Source: Actinomycetes bacterium
GTDB taxonomy: Bacteria; Actinomycetota; Actinomycetes; Propionibacteriales; Nocardioidaceae
NCBI GenBank assembly: GCA_023460975.1
Contig: JAEWOG010000011.1
Coordinates: forward strand, 124,001-188,000
DNA length: 64,000 bases
Direction: 5' to 3'
This document shows, piece by piece, positions 50,775-60,838 of the stretch. Under the pieces are notes generated by a model. The model was not told where the DNA came from and searched no databases. It saw nothing but the letters and a program-made list of their open reading frames with translations. Positions within the stretch are counted from its first letter, which is position 1, and each line of letters begins with the position of its first letter. The position numbers and the translations under genes are program-made.

Positions 50775-51575
50775 TCACTTGCCGAACCAGGTCTCGTAGA
50801 TCGAGTCGTAACGCCCGTCCTCGCGGATCTCGGCCATCACGCGGTTGATCACGCGCAGCAACTCGGCGTTGCCGTCCTTCTTCACCGCGATGCCGTACTG
50901 CTCACCGCCCGTGAACGCCTCCACCGCCTTGAAGCCAGACTGCTTCGTGACGGAGGCAGCGACCATGTTGTCCGCGACGATGGCGTCGGCGTCCCCACGC
51001 TGGGCTGCGGCCTTGGCCACCTCGAAGTCACCCACGAAGGTGATCTTGGTGCCCAGCGGCGCATGCTGGCGCAAGTACGAGGCACCCGTGGTGCCGTTCT
51101 GGACGAAGATGCGCTTGCCGGCAGCGTCGGACAGGCCCTCGATGCCCGAGCCCGCGGGTGCCATGAGCACCTGGTGGGCCTCGAAGTACTGGCTCGAGAA
51201 GTCCACCACGCGGGCACGGTCACCCGTGATCGTGATCGACGAGATCGCCATGTCGCACGTACCCGCGTTGAGGGCGCTGCCCGAGGTGATCTCCTCGAAG
51301 CTGACGTCGACGATGTCGAGTCGCACCTCCAGCTCGTCGGCCACCGTCTGCGCGATGTCGACGTCGAAACCGACCGTGACACCCGCCCGTACGAACTCGA
51401 ACGGCTTGTACGGCACGTCCGAGCACACCGTCAGGGCGTTGGGGTACACCAGCGTGGGGTTCGCTGCTGCCGCCTTGCCCTGAGCCTCGCCGCCACATCC
51501 GGCGAGCGCCAGCACTCCCGCGAGGGCCCCAAGAACCACACCGTTGCGTACGAACGGGTGACGCCGCACGCCCAT
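50775..51575 (-). CDS. Amino-acid-type solute-binding lipoprotein at the end of the conservon
   Basis: A 266-residue family 3 periplasmic-binding protein. Residues 11-27 form a lipoprotein signal (GALAGVLALAGC, C27). The binding domain runs from about 44 (YPNALTVCSDVPYKPFEF), through the family signature VGFDVDIAQTVADELEVRLD, to a final INRVMAEIREDGRYDSIYETW. No ABC permease or ATPase adjoins. The start ATG at 51575 lies 1 nt after the GTPase stop (TGAGATG), so translation is coupled to the conservon. A plausible inference is that it feeds a ligand signal to the conservon's sensor. Confidence 0.9.
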   Translation of the reverse strand: MGVRRHPFVRNGVVLGALAGVLALAGCGGEAQGKAAAANPTLVYPNALTVCSDVPYKPFEFVRAGVTVGFDVDIAQTVADELEVRLDIVDVSFEEITSGSALNAGTCDMAISSITITGDRARVVDFSSQYFEAHQVLMAPAGSGIEGLSDAAGKRIFVQNGTTGASYLRQHAPLGTKITFVGDFEVAKAAAQRGDADAIVADNMVAASVTKQSGFKAVEAFTGGEQYGIAVKKDGNAELLRVINRVMAEIREDGRYDSIYETWFGK

Positions 51576-51576
51576 C

Positions 51577-52170
51577 TCAGTTGACGCTCGTGGCCAGCGA
51601 CTCGCGCAGGCGCTGCAGGGCGTACTCGGTGATCCGCACGAGCGCACCCTTGGCCGACTCGCGGTCGCGGGCGTCGATGCTGATGATCGGGATCTCCGGG
51701 GAGAGGGCCAACGCGTTGGCGATCTCCTCGACCGGGTACTGCTGCACGCCGTCGAACTGGTTGACGGCCACGATGAAGGGAATGCCCTTCGACTCGAAGT
51801 AGTCGAGCGGAGAGAAGCAGTCGTCCAGACGAGCCACGTCGACCAGCACGATGGCGCCGATGGCGCCGCGGCACAGGTCATCCCACATGAACCAGAAGCG
51901 GCGCTGACCGGGCGTACCGAACAGGTACAGCACCAGGTCCTCGGCCAGCGTGAGTCGCCCGAAGTCCATCGCCACGGTCGTGGTCCCCTTGGTCGGGACG
52001 GCAGCGAGGTCGTCGACGCCCTCCGACTCGTTGGTGACCAGCGCCTCGGTGCGCAGCGGGTCGATCTCGGACACGGAGCCGACGAGGGTGGTCTTTCCCA
52101 CCCCGAAGCCACCCGCGACCACGATCTTGGTCGAGGCGGCCTGACGGTCCTTAGTAGTTGCGAAGTCCAC
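51577..52170 (-). CDS. Conservon GTPase (CvnD-like)
   Basis: A 197-residue ras-like GTPase of the conservon type. The P-loop is GGFGVGKTTL (20-29); DFGRLTLAEDLVLYLFGTPG (about 68-87) is switch II with G3 motif; the NQFDG sequence is G4 (normally NKxD), and ISIDARD the G5 region. The G4 Asn-Gln-x-Asp replaces Asn-Lys-x-Asp, as is common in this family. It overlaps DUF742 by 20 bp and precedes the solute-binding gene by 1 nt. GTG start at 52170. Confidence 0.9.
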   Translation of the reverse strand: MDFATTKDRQAASTKIVVAGGFGVGKTTLVGSVSEIDPLRTEALVTNESEGVDDLAAVPTKGTTTVAMDFGRLTLAEDLVLYLFGTPGQRRFWFMWDDLCRGAIGAIVLVDVARLDDCFSPLDYFESKGIPFIVAVNQFDGVQQYPVEEIANALALSPEIPIISIDARDRESAKGALVRITEYALQRLRESLATSVN

Positions 52171-52522
52171 GGAGGGTCCTTTCGATGAGCTCCAGTCGCT
52201 CATCCTTCGAGGTCTGCTCGGTGATGGTGGCCTGAATTCGGATGATTCCCTGTTCGAGCAGGTCCCCGAGCAGGACTCGAACCACACCGACCGGCATCTT
52301 GGCCAGTGCAGACACCTCTGCGACCGAACGACGGTCGCAGACTTCCAGGACCTGAGCGCTGGCCGGTGTCAGACCGCGCCCGTCACGGCCGGGCTGCAGC
52401 CGCAGGGTCGCCTCCATGGGGAGGTCGACCGTGGTGTGCGTACGCCCCGCGGTGATCGTGTAGGCCCTGACGAGCCGGGGGCGCTGGGCCTCCGTCTCGT
52501 CCGGACCGTTCATCGAAGTCAT
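52151..52522 (-). CDS. DUF742 protein (CvnC-like)
   Basis: A 123-residue conservon component. TPASAQVLEVCDRRSVAEVS (56-75) followed by ALAKMPVGVVRVLLGDLLEQ is the family's winged-helix-like core; the N-terminus (RPRLVRAYTITAGRT) and C-terminus (LIERTLRGLRNY) fit. In other actinobacteria it binds the GTPase and kinase. Lies 10 bp after the Roadblock gene and overlaps the GTPase gene. Confidence 0.92.
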   Translation of the reverse strand: MTSMNGPDETEAQRPRLVRAYTITAGRTHTTVDLPMEATLRLQPGRDGRGLTPASAQVLEVCDRRSVAEVSALAKMPVGVVRVLLGDLLEQGIIRIQATITEQTSKDERLELIERTLRGLRNY

Positions 52523-52532
52523 GGTCTCTCCC

Positions 52533-52958
52533 TCACAGCCCGCTGCCGACCCGCGCCTGGGCCTCGACGGTGCGACCGACGCGGTCCACGAGAAGTGCCA
52601 TCTCGTAGCCGACCTGGCCGATGTCGGCCGACTCGGTCGTCAGCACCGTGAGGTTGGAGCCGTCACCGACGGCCATGAGCATCAGGTAGCCCATCTCCAT
52701 CTCCACGATGGACTGAAGGACAGCACCACCGTCGAAGAGGCGAGCCGCGCCGACGGCGAGGCTGGCGAGACCGGAGGAGACGGCGGCGACCTGCTCGGCT
52801 CGCTCGCTGGGAATCGAGCTGCTGGCCGCCATGAGGAGCCCGTCAGCGGAGACCAGAATCGCGTGCGCCGCGTCCTGCACGTCCGCGACGAACCGGGTCA
52901 TCAGCCAGTCGAGGTCTCGCTCGTCGCCCGATGCAGAGGTGTTGTGCTCGGAGATCAT
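52533..52958 (-). CDS. Roadblock/LC7 domain protein (CvnB-like)
   Basis: A 141-residue Roadblock/LC7 protein. DLDWLMTRFVADVQDAAHAI (14-33), the family's first strand-helix VSADGLLMAASSSIPSERAE, and ASLAVGAARLFDGGAVLQSI match. Such proteins are modulators of small GTPases in conservons. The start overlaps the kinase stop by 4 bp (ATGA). Confidence 0.93.
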   Translation of the reverse strand: MISEHNTSASGDERDLDWLMTRFVADVQDAAHAILVSADGLLMAASSSIPSERAEQVAAVSSGLASLAVGAARLFDGGAVLQSIVEMEMGYLMLMAVGDGSNLTVLTTESADIGQVGYEMALLVDRVGRTVEAQARVGSGL

Positions 52959-55900
52959 GAGGGGCCTGCTTCCGTGTGCGGGGTTGAACTCTTGGCAGCT
53001 TGACGACCACGGGAGATGCCCGCCGCCGCCGAGGAAAGACGAGACCGAATGGCCTCCGGGTCGCGCGGGGCCACCGTAGTCGGCTTTTCCACGCTTCCGG
53101 GAACCAAACGCTGTCCCGGGTTGCGGACGGGAAGTCCGCCGGTGGTGGATCGGGGGGTCTCAGCCTGGTCCGCGACGCGCGCGGCCCTGGCCCAGCCTCG
53201 ATCCACCTCTTCGTTTCCGAAGTCCTTGGAGCCCTCGCTGGAGAGCCAGCCCGACCTCATCGAGGAGAAGATCGGGGACTCCTCACGGCGTCCGCCACGT
53301 GCGGCTGCGCTCTCGGCAGCCGTGGGCAGGCCGGGCATGTCGCGGTTGATCTGGGGCGCCGCGCCACGCGTACGCCTCGGCAGTCCGCCACCCAGGCCAC
53401 TCGCGACCGCAGCGGCCGCGGCCTCGTCGACGCCAGCGTCGATCTCCTCCGCCGGCGCGGCGGCCGGCGCGGGACCTGGGGGCGTCTCTGCGATCGGCTC
53501 AGCAACCGGTGCCGGCTCGTACGTCGGCGTCTCGACGACGGGCTCGGGCTCGTACGTCGGCGTCTCGAGCACGGGCTCCGGCTCGTACGTCGGCGTCTCG
53601 ACGACAGGCTCGGGCTCGTAGACGGGCGCCTCGGGCTCCGCCTCGACGGCGGGCGCCGTGTCGACCGGGTCGTCCAGCGCAGTCGACTGGACGAGCGGCT
53701 CACTGAAGTAGGAGGGCGGCTCGAACGGGTTCGGCTTGGGCGCATCGGCCTTCGAGGACTCGAGGTCCTCGTTGGCCTTCTTGGGCGCCGTGGTGAACGC
53801 GTTCGCGATGGAGCTGCGGGCCCGGGCCTCCGCCTCGGCCTGCTCAGCGGCCTCGGCGCGCACGCCGGCGAGCGCCGAGATCGGCACGACCTCAGCCACC
53901 TGCTCACGCTCGGTGGTGTCCTCGGCCAGGTCCTCGGCGATCTGCTCGGCGCTCACGTCCGCGGGCGCCTCGGCTGCGGGCTCCGGGGTCGGCGTCGGGG
54001 TCGACGTACGCGAGAACAGCGACCCGCCCTCGGTGCTCGCCGAGGTGATGGGCACCAGTGCGTCGGGGCTCGTCATCGGCACCTGGGCACCGGGGTTGCG
54101 GCGCGGCAGCAGTCCGCCGCCCAGGCCAGGCGCCGCCGGAGCGGGCGGGGCAGCAGGCGTTGCGGGGGGCGCGTCGACCACGAGGTCCTCGACCGGCTGC
54201 GGCTCGACCTGCGGCTCCGCGTACGCCGTCACCGGCTCCACCTCGGGAGCGGGCTCCGGGGTGGGCTCGGCCTCGACCGGCTTCTTGCTCCCGATCAGCG
54301 GCTTGCGCTCCTCGGAGCCGCGCGGGCTGCGGCGGCTGCCGCGCTTGGGCAGGCCGTGAGCCGTCGTCTCCGTGGCCTCGACCTCGGAGAGCTCCTCGTA
54401 CAGCGGTGCCTGCGGCGCCGCGACGGCGTCCTCGGTCTCGTACGTGTGCACGATCGGAGAGGACGGCTGCGGGAGCTCGGGGAGGATCGTGGCGGGCAGC
54501 ACCACACGGACGATGGTCCCGCCGAACTCACCGCGGATGAGTTCAACCGCGATGTTGTGACGCTTGGCGAGGCGGCTCACCACGAACAGGCCCATGCGGC
54601 GAGCCGTCTCCGGCGTGGCCTCCGAGCCCTCGCGAAGCATCGTGTTGAGTGCGGTGCGCTCGTCGGCGGGGATGCCGATGCCGGCGTCCGCGATCTTGAT
54701 GACCGCGCCCGAGGAGTCGATCGACGTCTCGACGCGCACCGGGTCGTTGGGCGAGGAGTACGACAGCGCGTTGTCCACGAGCTCGGTGAGCAGGTGCACC
54801 ACGTCGGCGGCCGCGTTGCCCGCGATCAGGGTGGACAGGTGCGAGGAGACCTGGAGGCGGTGGTAGTCCTGCACACCGGCGCTGGCGGCCTGTACCGCGT
54901 CGCTGACCGACAGGGTGTACTCGGCGCCACCGGTGTTCGGGGAGTCGGCCAGGATCAGCAGCGAGTCCGCCGTACGGCGCATGCGGGACGCCAGGTGGTC
55001 GAGGCGGAAGAGGCTCTCCAGTCGCTTGGGGTCCTCCTCGTCGTTCTCGAGGCGCTCGATGAGCGTGAGCTGCTGGTTGATCAGCGAGTTCGAGCGGCGC
55101 GAGAGGGTCACGAACATTTCGCCGACCGTCGCACGCAGGCGGGCCTCGCCGGATGCGAGGTGGACAGCCTGCGCGTGCAGGTCGTCCACGGCGCGCGCGA
55201 GCTGACCGATCTCCTCGTTGGTGTCGACGTCGATCGGCTCGAACGCCGGCGGCTCCTGACCACTACGGATCATGGCGACGGCGTCGGGCAGCGTCTCGTG
55301 GGCGACCTTGCGGGCACCGTCACGCACGCGGTTGATCGGGTCGAGCAGCAGGCGCGTGACCACGAGCGCGATCACGACCGCGAGGAGGAGCGCCAGCACC
55401 GTCAGGCCGAGCGTGCGCAGACCGTCGGTCCGAGCGGAGCTGGCATTGGCCGACAGGTTGGTGTCGATCTCGCCGAGCAGCTGGTCGATGAGCTGGTCGT
55501 AGGGGACGTACGCGCTTCGCGTGCCGAGGTCCAGGTCGCTGACGTTGCTGGCGGCGCGGACCGACTCGGCGCGACGGCCGTTCTCGGTGCGCAGCGTCGG
55601 GATGGTCGACTCGGTCTGACCGATGGCGCTGGCCAGACGGTCGATGGACGCGGCCTCGACACCGAGCTCGGAGGACAGGCTCTGGGACAACTTGCCCATC
55701 TCGCCGCCAGCGCCAGCCAGCGACTGCTGCATCGCCAGGGCCAGACGGCCGGTGAGGGCCTGGGAGAGCAGCTCGAGTCGGGGCTCGGGCTCGTTCTGCT
55801 CGTTGATGATGAGGTTGATGAGCTGGGTCAGGCTGGCCTGGATCTGACGCAGCTGCGCGACCCACGTCTCGGAGCCGTTCTGGGCGGCAGCCTCGGAGCG

Positions 55901-56308
55901 GACGTCCTGGCTGAGGTCGAGCAGGGTCTGGACCTGGGTGGCCTGCGCGTCGGTGAGCTCTGCGTTCTTGGCCGTCGTCTCGAGTTCGGCGGTGGCGTCG
56001 CGGATCACGTCGAGCGCGTCGTCGAGGTCACCGGCCGAAGTCGCGCCCTGGGTGTTGGAGGCGATCATGGCCGCTTCCGCCGCACGGACGTACTTGATGG
56101 CGGGCGGGAGGACGGTGACCTGGTTGGCCGACGTCGAGGCGTTGCGGGACTCGGAGAGGGACGACGTGACCGACGTCAGACCGAGGAACGCAGCGACAAT
56201 CAGGGGGACCGCGATGGCAAGCACCAGCTTGCGCCGCAGTGGCCAGCCCGAAATGGTGCCAGCCGAGTCGCGACCAAGCTTGTCCAGCTTGGACCTGTCC
56301 ATCTTCAT
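52955..56308 (-). CDS. Conservon sensor kinase (nitrate-sensing-like domain, HAMP, ATPase), CvnA-like
   Basis: A membrane kinase of about 1,117 residues. RRKLVLAIAVPLIVAAFLGL (24-43) is the first membrane helix; a helical NIT-like extracellular sensor follows to about 300, LGLTVLALLLAVVIALVVTR the second helix, HAMP to about 385, then a non-canonical histidine region (RLDHLASRMRRTADSLLILA) and an ATPase (ELVDNALSYSSPNDPVRVET, about 504). The C-terminal 480 residues are Pro/Glu-rich with YEPEPVVETPT repeated four times (about 900). The ATG at 56308 has GAGGGG upstream; a GTG at 56320 and ATG at 56302 are alternatives. First gene of the five-gene operon. Confidence 0.92.
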   Translation of the reverse strand: MKMDRSKLDKLGRDSAGTISGWPLRRKLVLAIAVPLIVAAFLGLTSVTSSLSESRNASTSANQVTVLPPAIKYVRAAEAAMIASNTQGATSAGDLDDALDVIRDATAELETTAKNAELTDAQATQVQTLLDLSQDVRSEAAAQNGSETWVAQLRQIQASLTQLINLIINEQNEPEPRLELLSQALTGRLALAMQQSLAGAGGEMGKLSQSLSSELGVEAASIDRLASAIGQTESTIPTLRTENGRRAESVRAASNVSDLDLGTRSAYVPYDQLIDQLLGEIDTNLSANASSARTDGLRTLGLTVLALLLAVVIALVVTRLLLDPINRVRDGARKVAHETLPDAVAMIRSGQEPPAFEPIDVDTNEEIGQLARAVDDLHAQAVHLASGEARLRATVGEMFVTLSRRSNSLINQQLTLIERLENDEEDPKRLESLFRLDHLASRMRRTADSLLILADSPNTGGAEYTLSVSDAVQAASAGVQDYHRLQVSSHLSTLIAGNAAADVVHLLTELVDNALSYSSPNDPVRVETSIDSSGAVIKIADAGIGIPADERTALNTMLREGSEATPETARRMGLFVVSRLAKRHNIAVELIRGEFGGTIVRVVLPATILPELPQPSSPIVHTYETEDAVAAPQAPLYEELSEVEATETTAHGLPKRGSRRSPRGSEERKPLIGSKKPVEAEPTPEPAPEVEPVTAYAEPQVEPQPVEDLVVDAPPATPAAPPAPAAPGLGGGLLPRRNPGAQVPMTSPDALVPITSASTEGGSLFSRTSTPTPTPEPAAEAPADVSAEQIAEDLAEDTTEREQVAEVVPISALAGVRAEAAEQAEAEARARSSIANAFTTAPKKANEDLESSKADAPKPNPFEPPSYFSEPLVQSTALDDPVDTAPAVEAEPEAPVYEPEPVVETPTYEPEPVLETPTYEPEPVVETPTYEPAPVAEPIAETPPGPAPAAAPAEEIDAGVDEAAAAAVASGLGGGLPRRTRGAAPQINRDMPGLPTAAESAAARGGRREESPIFSSMRSGWLSSEGSKDFGNEEVDRGWARAARVADQAETPRSTTGGLPVRNPGQRLVPGSVEKPTTVAPRDPEAIRSRLSSAAAGISRGRQAAKSSTPHTEAGPS

Positions 56309-56696
56309 GAAACCCCTCACGATTCTTCGAGCAGCCTCAGCCCGTCCCCGAGGTTGGGTAGACCAAATCTAAGGAGTCCTGTCGCGATGCGTGGCATTTT
56401 CGGCCATTCAGTCGCACTTGGTGTAACGGAACTCCCACTGTGCTGCCCCTGCTGCGGCTCAGTCACCCGAGTGGGCTGAGGCATCGCACCGTTGGAGCCG
56501 GCGAGTGCAGACTGTGCCATTTTGTCCAGTCGCCACGCCAGTCCCATCAGTCACATATTTTTCAGTACGCCACTTCTGTGACCCCGCCGTGACCTTCGGG
56601 AGTGACGCTGGACCGCACTCATGGGCGGTGTGCGGGCAGGTCCCCGCAGCCGGGATTGCCCTCCTGCCCACCGCTCAACCGTGCGACGCTGCCCGG
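56309..56696. promoter_or_regulatory. 388-bp upstream region of the conservon and the EthD-like gene
   Basis: No gene or repeat seen. It is less G/C-rich than its neighbours in two places (about 56360-56420 and 56535-56575, the latter with CACATATTTTTCAG) which may hold the divergent promoters. Nothing palindromic of note. Confidence 0.5.
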
Positions 56697-57374
56697 GTGA
56701 ACGCGAAGCTGATGGCCGCCCTTCTTCCCGGCTCCGACTGCTCCCTGCCCGCTCTGGACACGCTGCGCGAGGCGCTGGGGGTGGCTGGCGCCGTACGGGT
56801 GCAGATCAACGTCGACGACGAGTCCGTCGCGCAGGCGACGCTGCGCCTGAGGACGCATGAGGAGCCCATCCGGGCACTCGTGTCGGTGTGGACTCCGAAC
56901 GCGACCGCTGCGGCGCTGGTCCTCGCCCCCGTTGCCGACGTGTGGCTGGTCGAGGAGCGGCGCCCGATCGAGCCGCCGACGGCACCCGACGGCGCCCCCG
57001 AGCCGTGGCTGGCCAACATGGCGCTGCTGCGCCGACCCGCCCAGATGCCGCACGAGGACTGGAAGTCGTACTGGCTCGAGCAGCACACCCAGATCGCGAT
57101 CGACACCCAGGACACTCACGGGTACGTGCAGAACCTCGTCCTTGACACGCTCACCGCCCACGAGGGCCGCGACGCCCACCTGGTGGCCGCGATCGTCGAG
57201 GAACTCTTCCACCCCCAGGCCATGACCGACCCCCACGTGTTCTACGGGTCGGGCGGCGACGACGCCGAACTGCGCCGCCGGATGACGCTCATGTACGAGA
57301 GCGTCGAGAAGTTCGGCGCCAGCCGGGACCTCTCGCTGGTCCCCACGACGCGGCGGGTCTACACCCAGGCCTGA
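56697..57374 (+). CDS. EthD-like / dimeric alpha-beta-barrel protein
   Basis: A 225-residue cytoplasmic protein with two ferredoxin-like halves. The second half has MALLRRPAQMPHEDWKSYWL (about 108) and EQHTQIAIDTQDTHGYVQNL, which resemble the EthD domain (strand, then W-x-x-H region). The first half has AVRVQINVDDESVAQATLRL. EthD proteins include accessory factors in cholesterol or ether degradation. Start GTG at 56697 is chosen because the upstream extension is not protein-like. Followed 5 bp later by repeats. Confidence 0.75.
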   Translation: MNAKLMAALLPGSDCSLPALDTLREALGVAGAVRVQINVDDESVAQATLRLRTHEEPIRALVSVWTPNATAAALVLAPVADVWLVEERRPIEPPTAPDGAPEPWLANMALLRRPAQMPHEDWKSYWLEQHTQIAIDTQDTHGYVQNLVLDTLTAHEGRDAHLVAAIVEELFHPQAMTDPHVFYGSGGDDAELRRRMTLMYESVEKFGASRDLSLVPTTRRVYTQA

Positions 57375-57379
57375 TCTCG

Positions 57380-57562
57380 CTGGTCGAGCTTGTCGAGACC
57401 CCCGGACGGTCGAGCTTGTCGAGACCAAGCCTGTCGAGACTCCCGGACGGTCGAGCTTGTCGAGACCCCCCGACGGTCGAGCTTGTCGAGACCCGGTTTC
57501 GACAAGCTCAACCAGCGGCCCAGGATCGACAAGCTCAACCAGCACCACCGCCCGTCGAGACC
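57380..57562. repeat. Dispersed repeats, cluster E
   Basis: A run of GGTCGAGCTTGTCGAGACCC units (57380, 57406, 57446, 57472; last copies joined by CCCGACGGTCGAG and CCCGGACGGTCGAG) then reverse units (GTTTCGACAAGCTCAACCAG at 57493 and GATCGACAAGCTCAACCAG at 57525). Begins 5 bp after the EthD stop and ends 58 bp before the nuclease start. Confidence 0.85.
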
Positions 57563-57620
57563 TAGCCCCAACGTCTCGCGTCCCTTCACAACGAGCGAGG
57601 GGTGCGGGAAGGTCGTTGTC

Positions 57621-58847
<1,227 letters not shown>

Positions 58848-58902
58848 GCGGGAGACGCTGTACGGGGCGCGCTGGCTTCTGGTTGGCGCGTCCCGTCCGT
58901 CG

Positions 58903-59017
58903 AGCCCTTGGTTTCGACAAGCTCAACCAGCGGCCCGGGTCTCGACGAGCTCAACCAGCGGCCCGGGTCTCGACAAGCCCAACCAGCGGCCCAGGTTCGG
59001 AACAGCTCAACCAGCGA
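58903..59017. repeat. Dispersed repeats, cluster F
   Basis: Four units reading GGTTTCGACAAGCTCAACCAG (58909), GGTCTCGACGAGCTCAACCAG, GGTCTCGACAAGCCCAACCAG and GTTCGGAACAGCTCAACCAG, each followed by CGGCCCGGG or similar, all in one orientation. Ends 5 bp before the end of the SprT gene. Confidence 0.85.
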
Positions 59018-59021
59018 TGCC

Positions 59022-59684
59022 TCAGAGCGCGACGACGCCCGCGAACGGCACCACCACCAGGGTGCCACCGACTCGTACGACGTACCGACTGCGTTTGCGC
59101 TCCAGCACCACGCCGGTCCGGCCTGCCCACTGGTCGTCGGTCTGCAACCGCACCCGGTGGCCGCGGCCCAGCCGGACCAGAGGACGCCCCGCGGCGATCG
59201 CCTCCAACTCCTGCACGTAGTTGGGGTGCATCGGCGCGACCGTGCCTCCGTGGGTCCACGAGAACACGCGGGTCTGGGAGGCCCCACGGCACCGCGTGCA
59301 CAGCAGGACCCGCTCCGGGCGGCGGTGCCGCGAGACGACGTGGCCAGCCGAGCAGGTGCCCTGCCAGGCCCCTTCGACCGTCGGGGCGCTGGCATCCACG
59401 CAGCGGCGCCCTGTGCTGCCGATGCGCATTGCGGTCGCCCGCCACACCTCGTCGTGACCATGCTGCGGCCCGACCAGCGCGTGGGCGATCTCGTGCAGCA
59501 ACGTCTCGCGGACCTCGTCCTCCTCGTGCAGCAACGTCAGCGCCGTGCTCAAGGAGATGGTGCGGCTGTGGGATCGGCACACCCCGGCGCGCCGCTTGGC
59601 CCGGTCGAAGGCAAACGTCCAGTCAGTCAGACCGTGCTCGGCGAACAGCTCTCCGGCGAGGGCACGGGCGTGGGCGAGTTCCAT
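59022..59684 (-). CDS. SprT-like zinc metalloprotease-fold protein
   Basis: A 220-residue protein. The zinc site HEIAHALVG has H64, E65 and H68 with His in HGHDEVW (about 74-79) as third ligand. This is the SprT pattern of DNA-protein-crosslink proteases. Cysteines in CSAGHVVSRHRRPERVLLC-T-R-C (about 110-134) form a probable second zinc site. The C-terminal half (LVRLGRGHRVRLQTDDQW) is a KOW-like or SH3-like addition. Start ATG at 59684. Confidence 0.88.
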   Translation of the reverse strand: MELAHARALAGELFAEHGLTDWTFAFDRAKRRAGVCRSHSRTISLSTALTLLHEEDEVRETLLHEIAHALVGPQHGHDEVWRATAMRIGSTGRRCVDASAPTVEGAWQGTCSAGHVVSRHRRPERVLLCTRCRGASQTRVFSWTHGGTVAPMHPNYVQELEAIAAGRPLVRLGRGHRVRLQTDDQWAGRTGVVLERKRSRYVVRVGGTLVVVPFAGVVAL

Positions 59685-59732
59685 GACCTCAGCAAAGCCG
59701 ATGCCACTGACAACCCGCTGCCGACGCCACGA

Positions 59733-60230
59733 TCAGTCGACGAACGTCGGGTGCGTCATCCCCGCATCGGTCAACTGCCACACGCCGGGGGTCCCGCTGA
59801 CCATGAGGCCGTCCTGGGTCAGCGTTCGACGGGCAATCCGGGAGGCACGACGCCAGCGGAGCTCTCCCTCGGGCGTCTGCTCGGAGTCACCGGCCAGCAG
59901 GTGGTCGCCCAACCGCTCCGCCAGGGCAGCAAAGACCGCGTCGGTGGGCAGTTCGCCGCCAGCATCCTGCAGGACCGCGACGATGTGCGGCGCGAACAGC
60001 TCGGGCGGGCTCCAGCGGCGCGGCGCGCGGCGTACGGGGGTCTCGACCTTGCTGGCGCGCGAGGTGGCGCGTCCTGAGGTGGTGGTCCGGCTCGACGTCG
60101 AAGTGCGGCCGGTGGCGGCCCTGACCGCGGCGGGTGCGGGCGCCTTCGCCTCAGGCTTCGGCGCTGGCGGCATCCCGTGCACGCAGGTCGATCGGGGCAG
60201 GTCACACAGGTCGCAGTAGTCCTCGCTCAT
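59733..60230 (-). CDS. Zinc-ribbon plus winged-helix protein, hypothetical
   Basis: A 165-residue protein. The N-terminus YCDLCDLPRSTCVHG (5-19) has three Cys and a His likely to bind zinc. A basic Thr/Ser/Arg linker follows (about 40-65). The C-terminal 95 residues form a winged helix resembling the N-terminal domain of Mrr-type restriction proteins: AVLQDAGGELPTDAVFAALA, RWRRASRIARRTLTQDGLM and GVWQLTDAGM. No catalytic part is present. Neighbours are SprT-like and membrane-protein genes on the same strand. Confidence 0.75.
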   Translation of the reverse strand: MSEDYCDLCDLPRSTCVHGMPPAPKPEAKAPAPAAVRAATGRTSTSSRTTTSGRATSRASKVETPVRRAPRRWSPPELFAPHIVAVLQDAGGELPTDAVFAALAERLGDHLLAGDSEQTPEGELRWRRASRIARRTLTQDGLMVSGTPGVWQLTDAGMTHPTFVD

Positions 60231-60261
60231 CGCCTCTCAGCGTACCCCGATCGACGTCGCC

Positions 60262-60792
60262 TCACGGCGCCGGTACGGCGGCCGCCGCAGCAGCCGTGAT
60301 CAACCCGGTCAGCGCACCCCAGACCAGCGCGAAGAGTGCCGCCCCTCCCACGAGCAGCAGGTACGGCAGCGGACGGTCACCGGTCAGGAAGGTGCTCAGC
60401 ACGGCGTGAACCACACACCCGGCCAGCACGGCAAGGACGGTGTCGAGCCACACCTGGACGGCGATGCGACGCCGCGTCCGACGTGGCCGGTAGGCGGCCA
60501 GGCAGCGTACCCAGAAGACCGCGAGCACCACGAGGGCCGCCACCGTCTCGACCAGCCAGTACCCCCATCCAGGGTTGTCCCCGAACGGAAGCCCGAGCCG
60601 CGGCAGCCATGCCGGCATCCGCACGCCTTCCACCAAAGCTGACACCGGGAACCACTCGACGAGCGCGAGGCGCACCGCCGGGACAGCGCCGATCAGCATG
60701 AGCAGCGCGAGCACGACCACCCCAGCCAAAGCCGGGCGCCGCGAACCACGGGGCGAGACACTCGGTGTCGATGTCGCATCGGAGGGCACCAT
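60262..60792 (-). CDS. Membrane protein, four helices
   Basis: A 176-residue protein with hydrophobic segments at about 21-41 (ALAGVVVLALLMLIGAVPAV), 81-99 (LVETVAALVVLAVFWVRCLA), 117-135 and 145-165 (VGGAALFALVWGALTGLITA). No family recognised; likely a small integral membrane protein. The longer frame up to 61134 is a shadow of GH5. ATG 60792 is divergent from the GH5 start (60839) with 46 bp between. Confidence 0.7.
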   Translation of the reverse strand: MVPSDATSTPSVSPRGSRRPALAGVVVLALLMLIGAVPAVRLALVEWFPVSALVEGVRMPAWLPRLGLPFGDNPGWGYWLVETVAALVVLAVFWVRCLAAYRPRRTRRRIAVQVWLDTVLAVLAGCVVHAVLSTFLTGDRPLPYLLLVGGAALFALVWGALTGLITAAAAAAVPAP

Positions 60793-60838
60793 GCGCCGTA
60801 GCCTAAGCAGCCGCCGTCCCCGAGCAACAGGAGTTCGC

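Noticed and set aside
53000..56479. 1,159-residue open frame on the plus strand
   Set aside because: Antisense to the conservon kinase, low-complexity Arg/Gly/Leu/Val composition, no domain.
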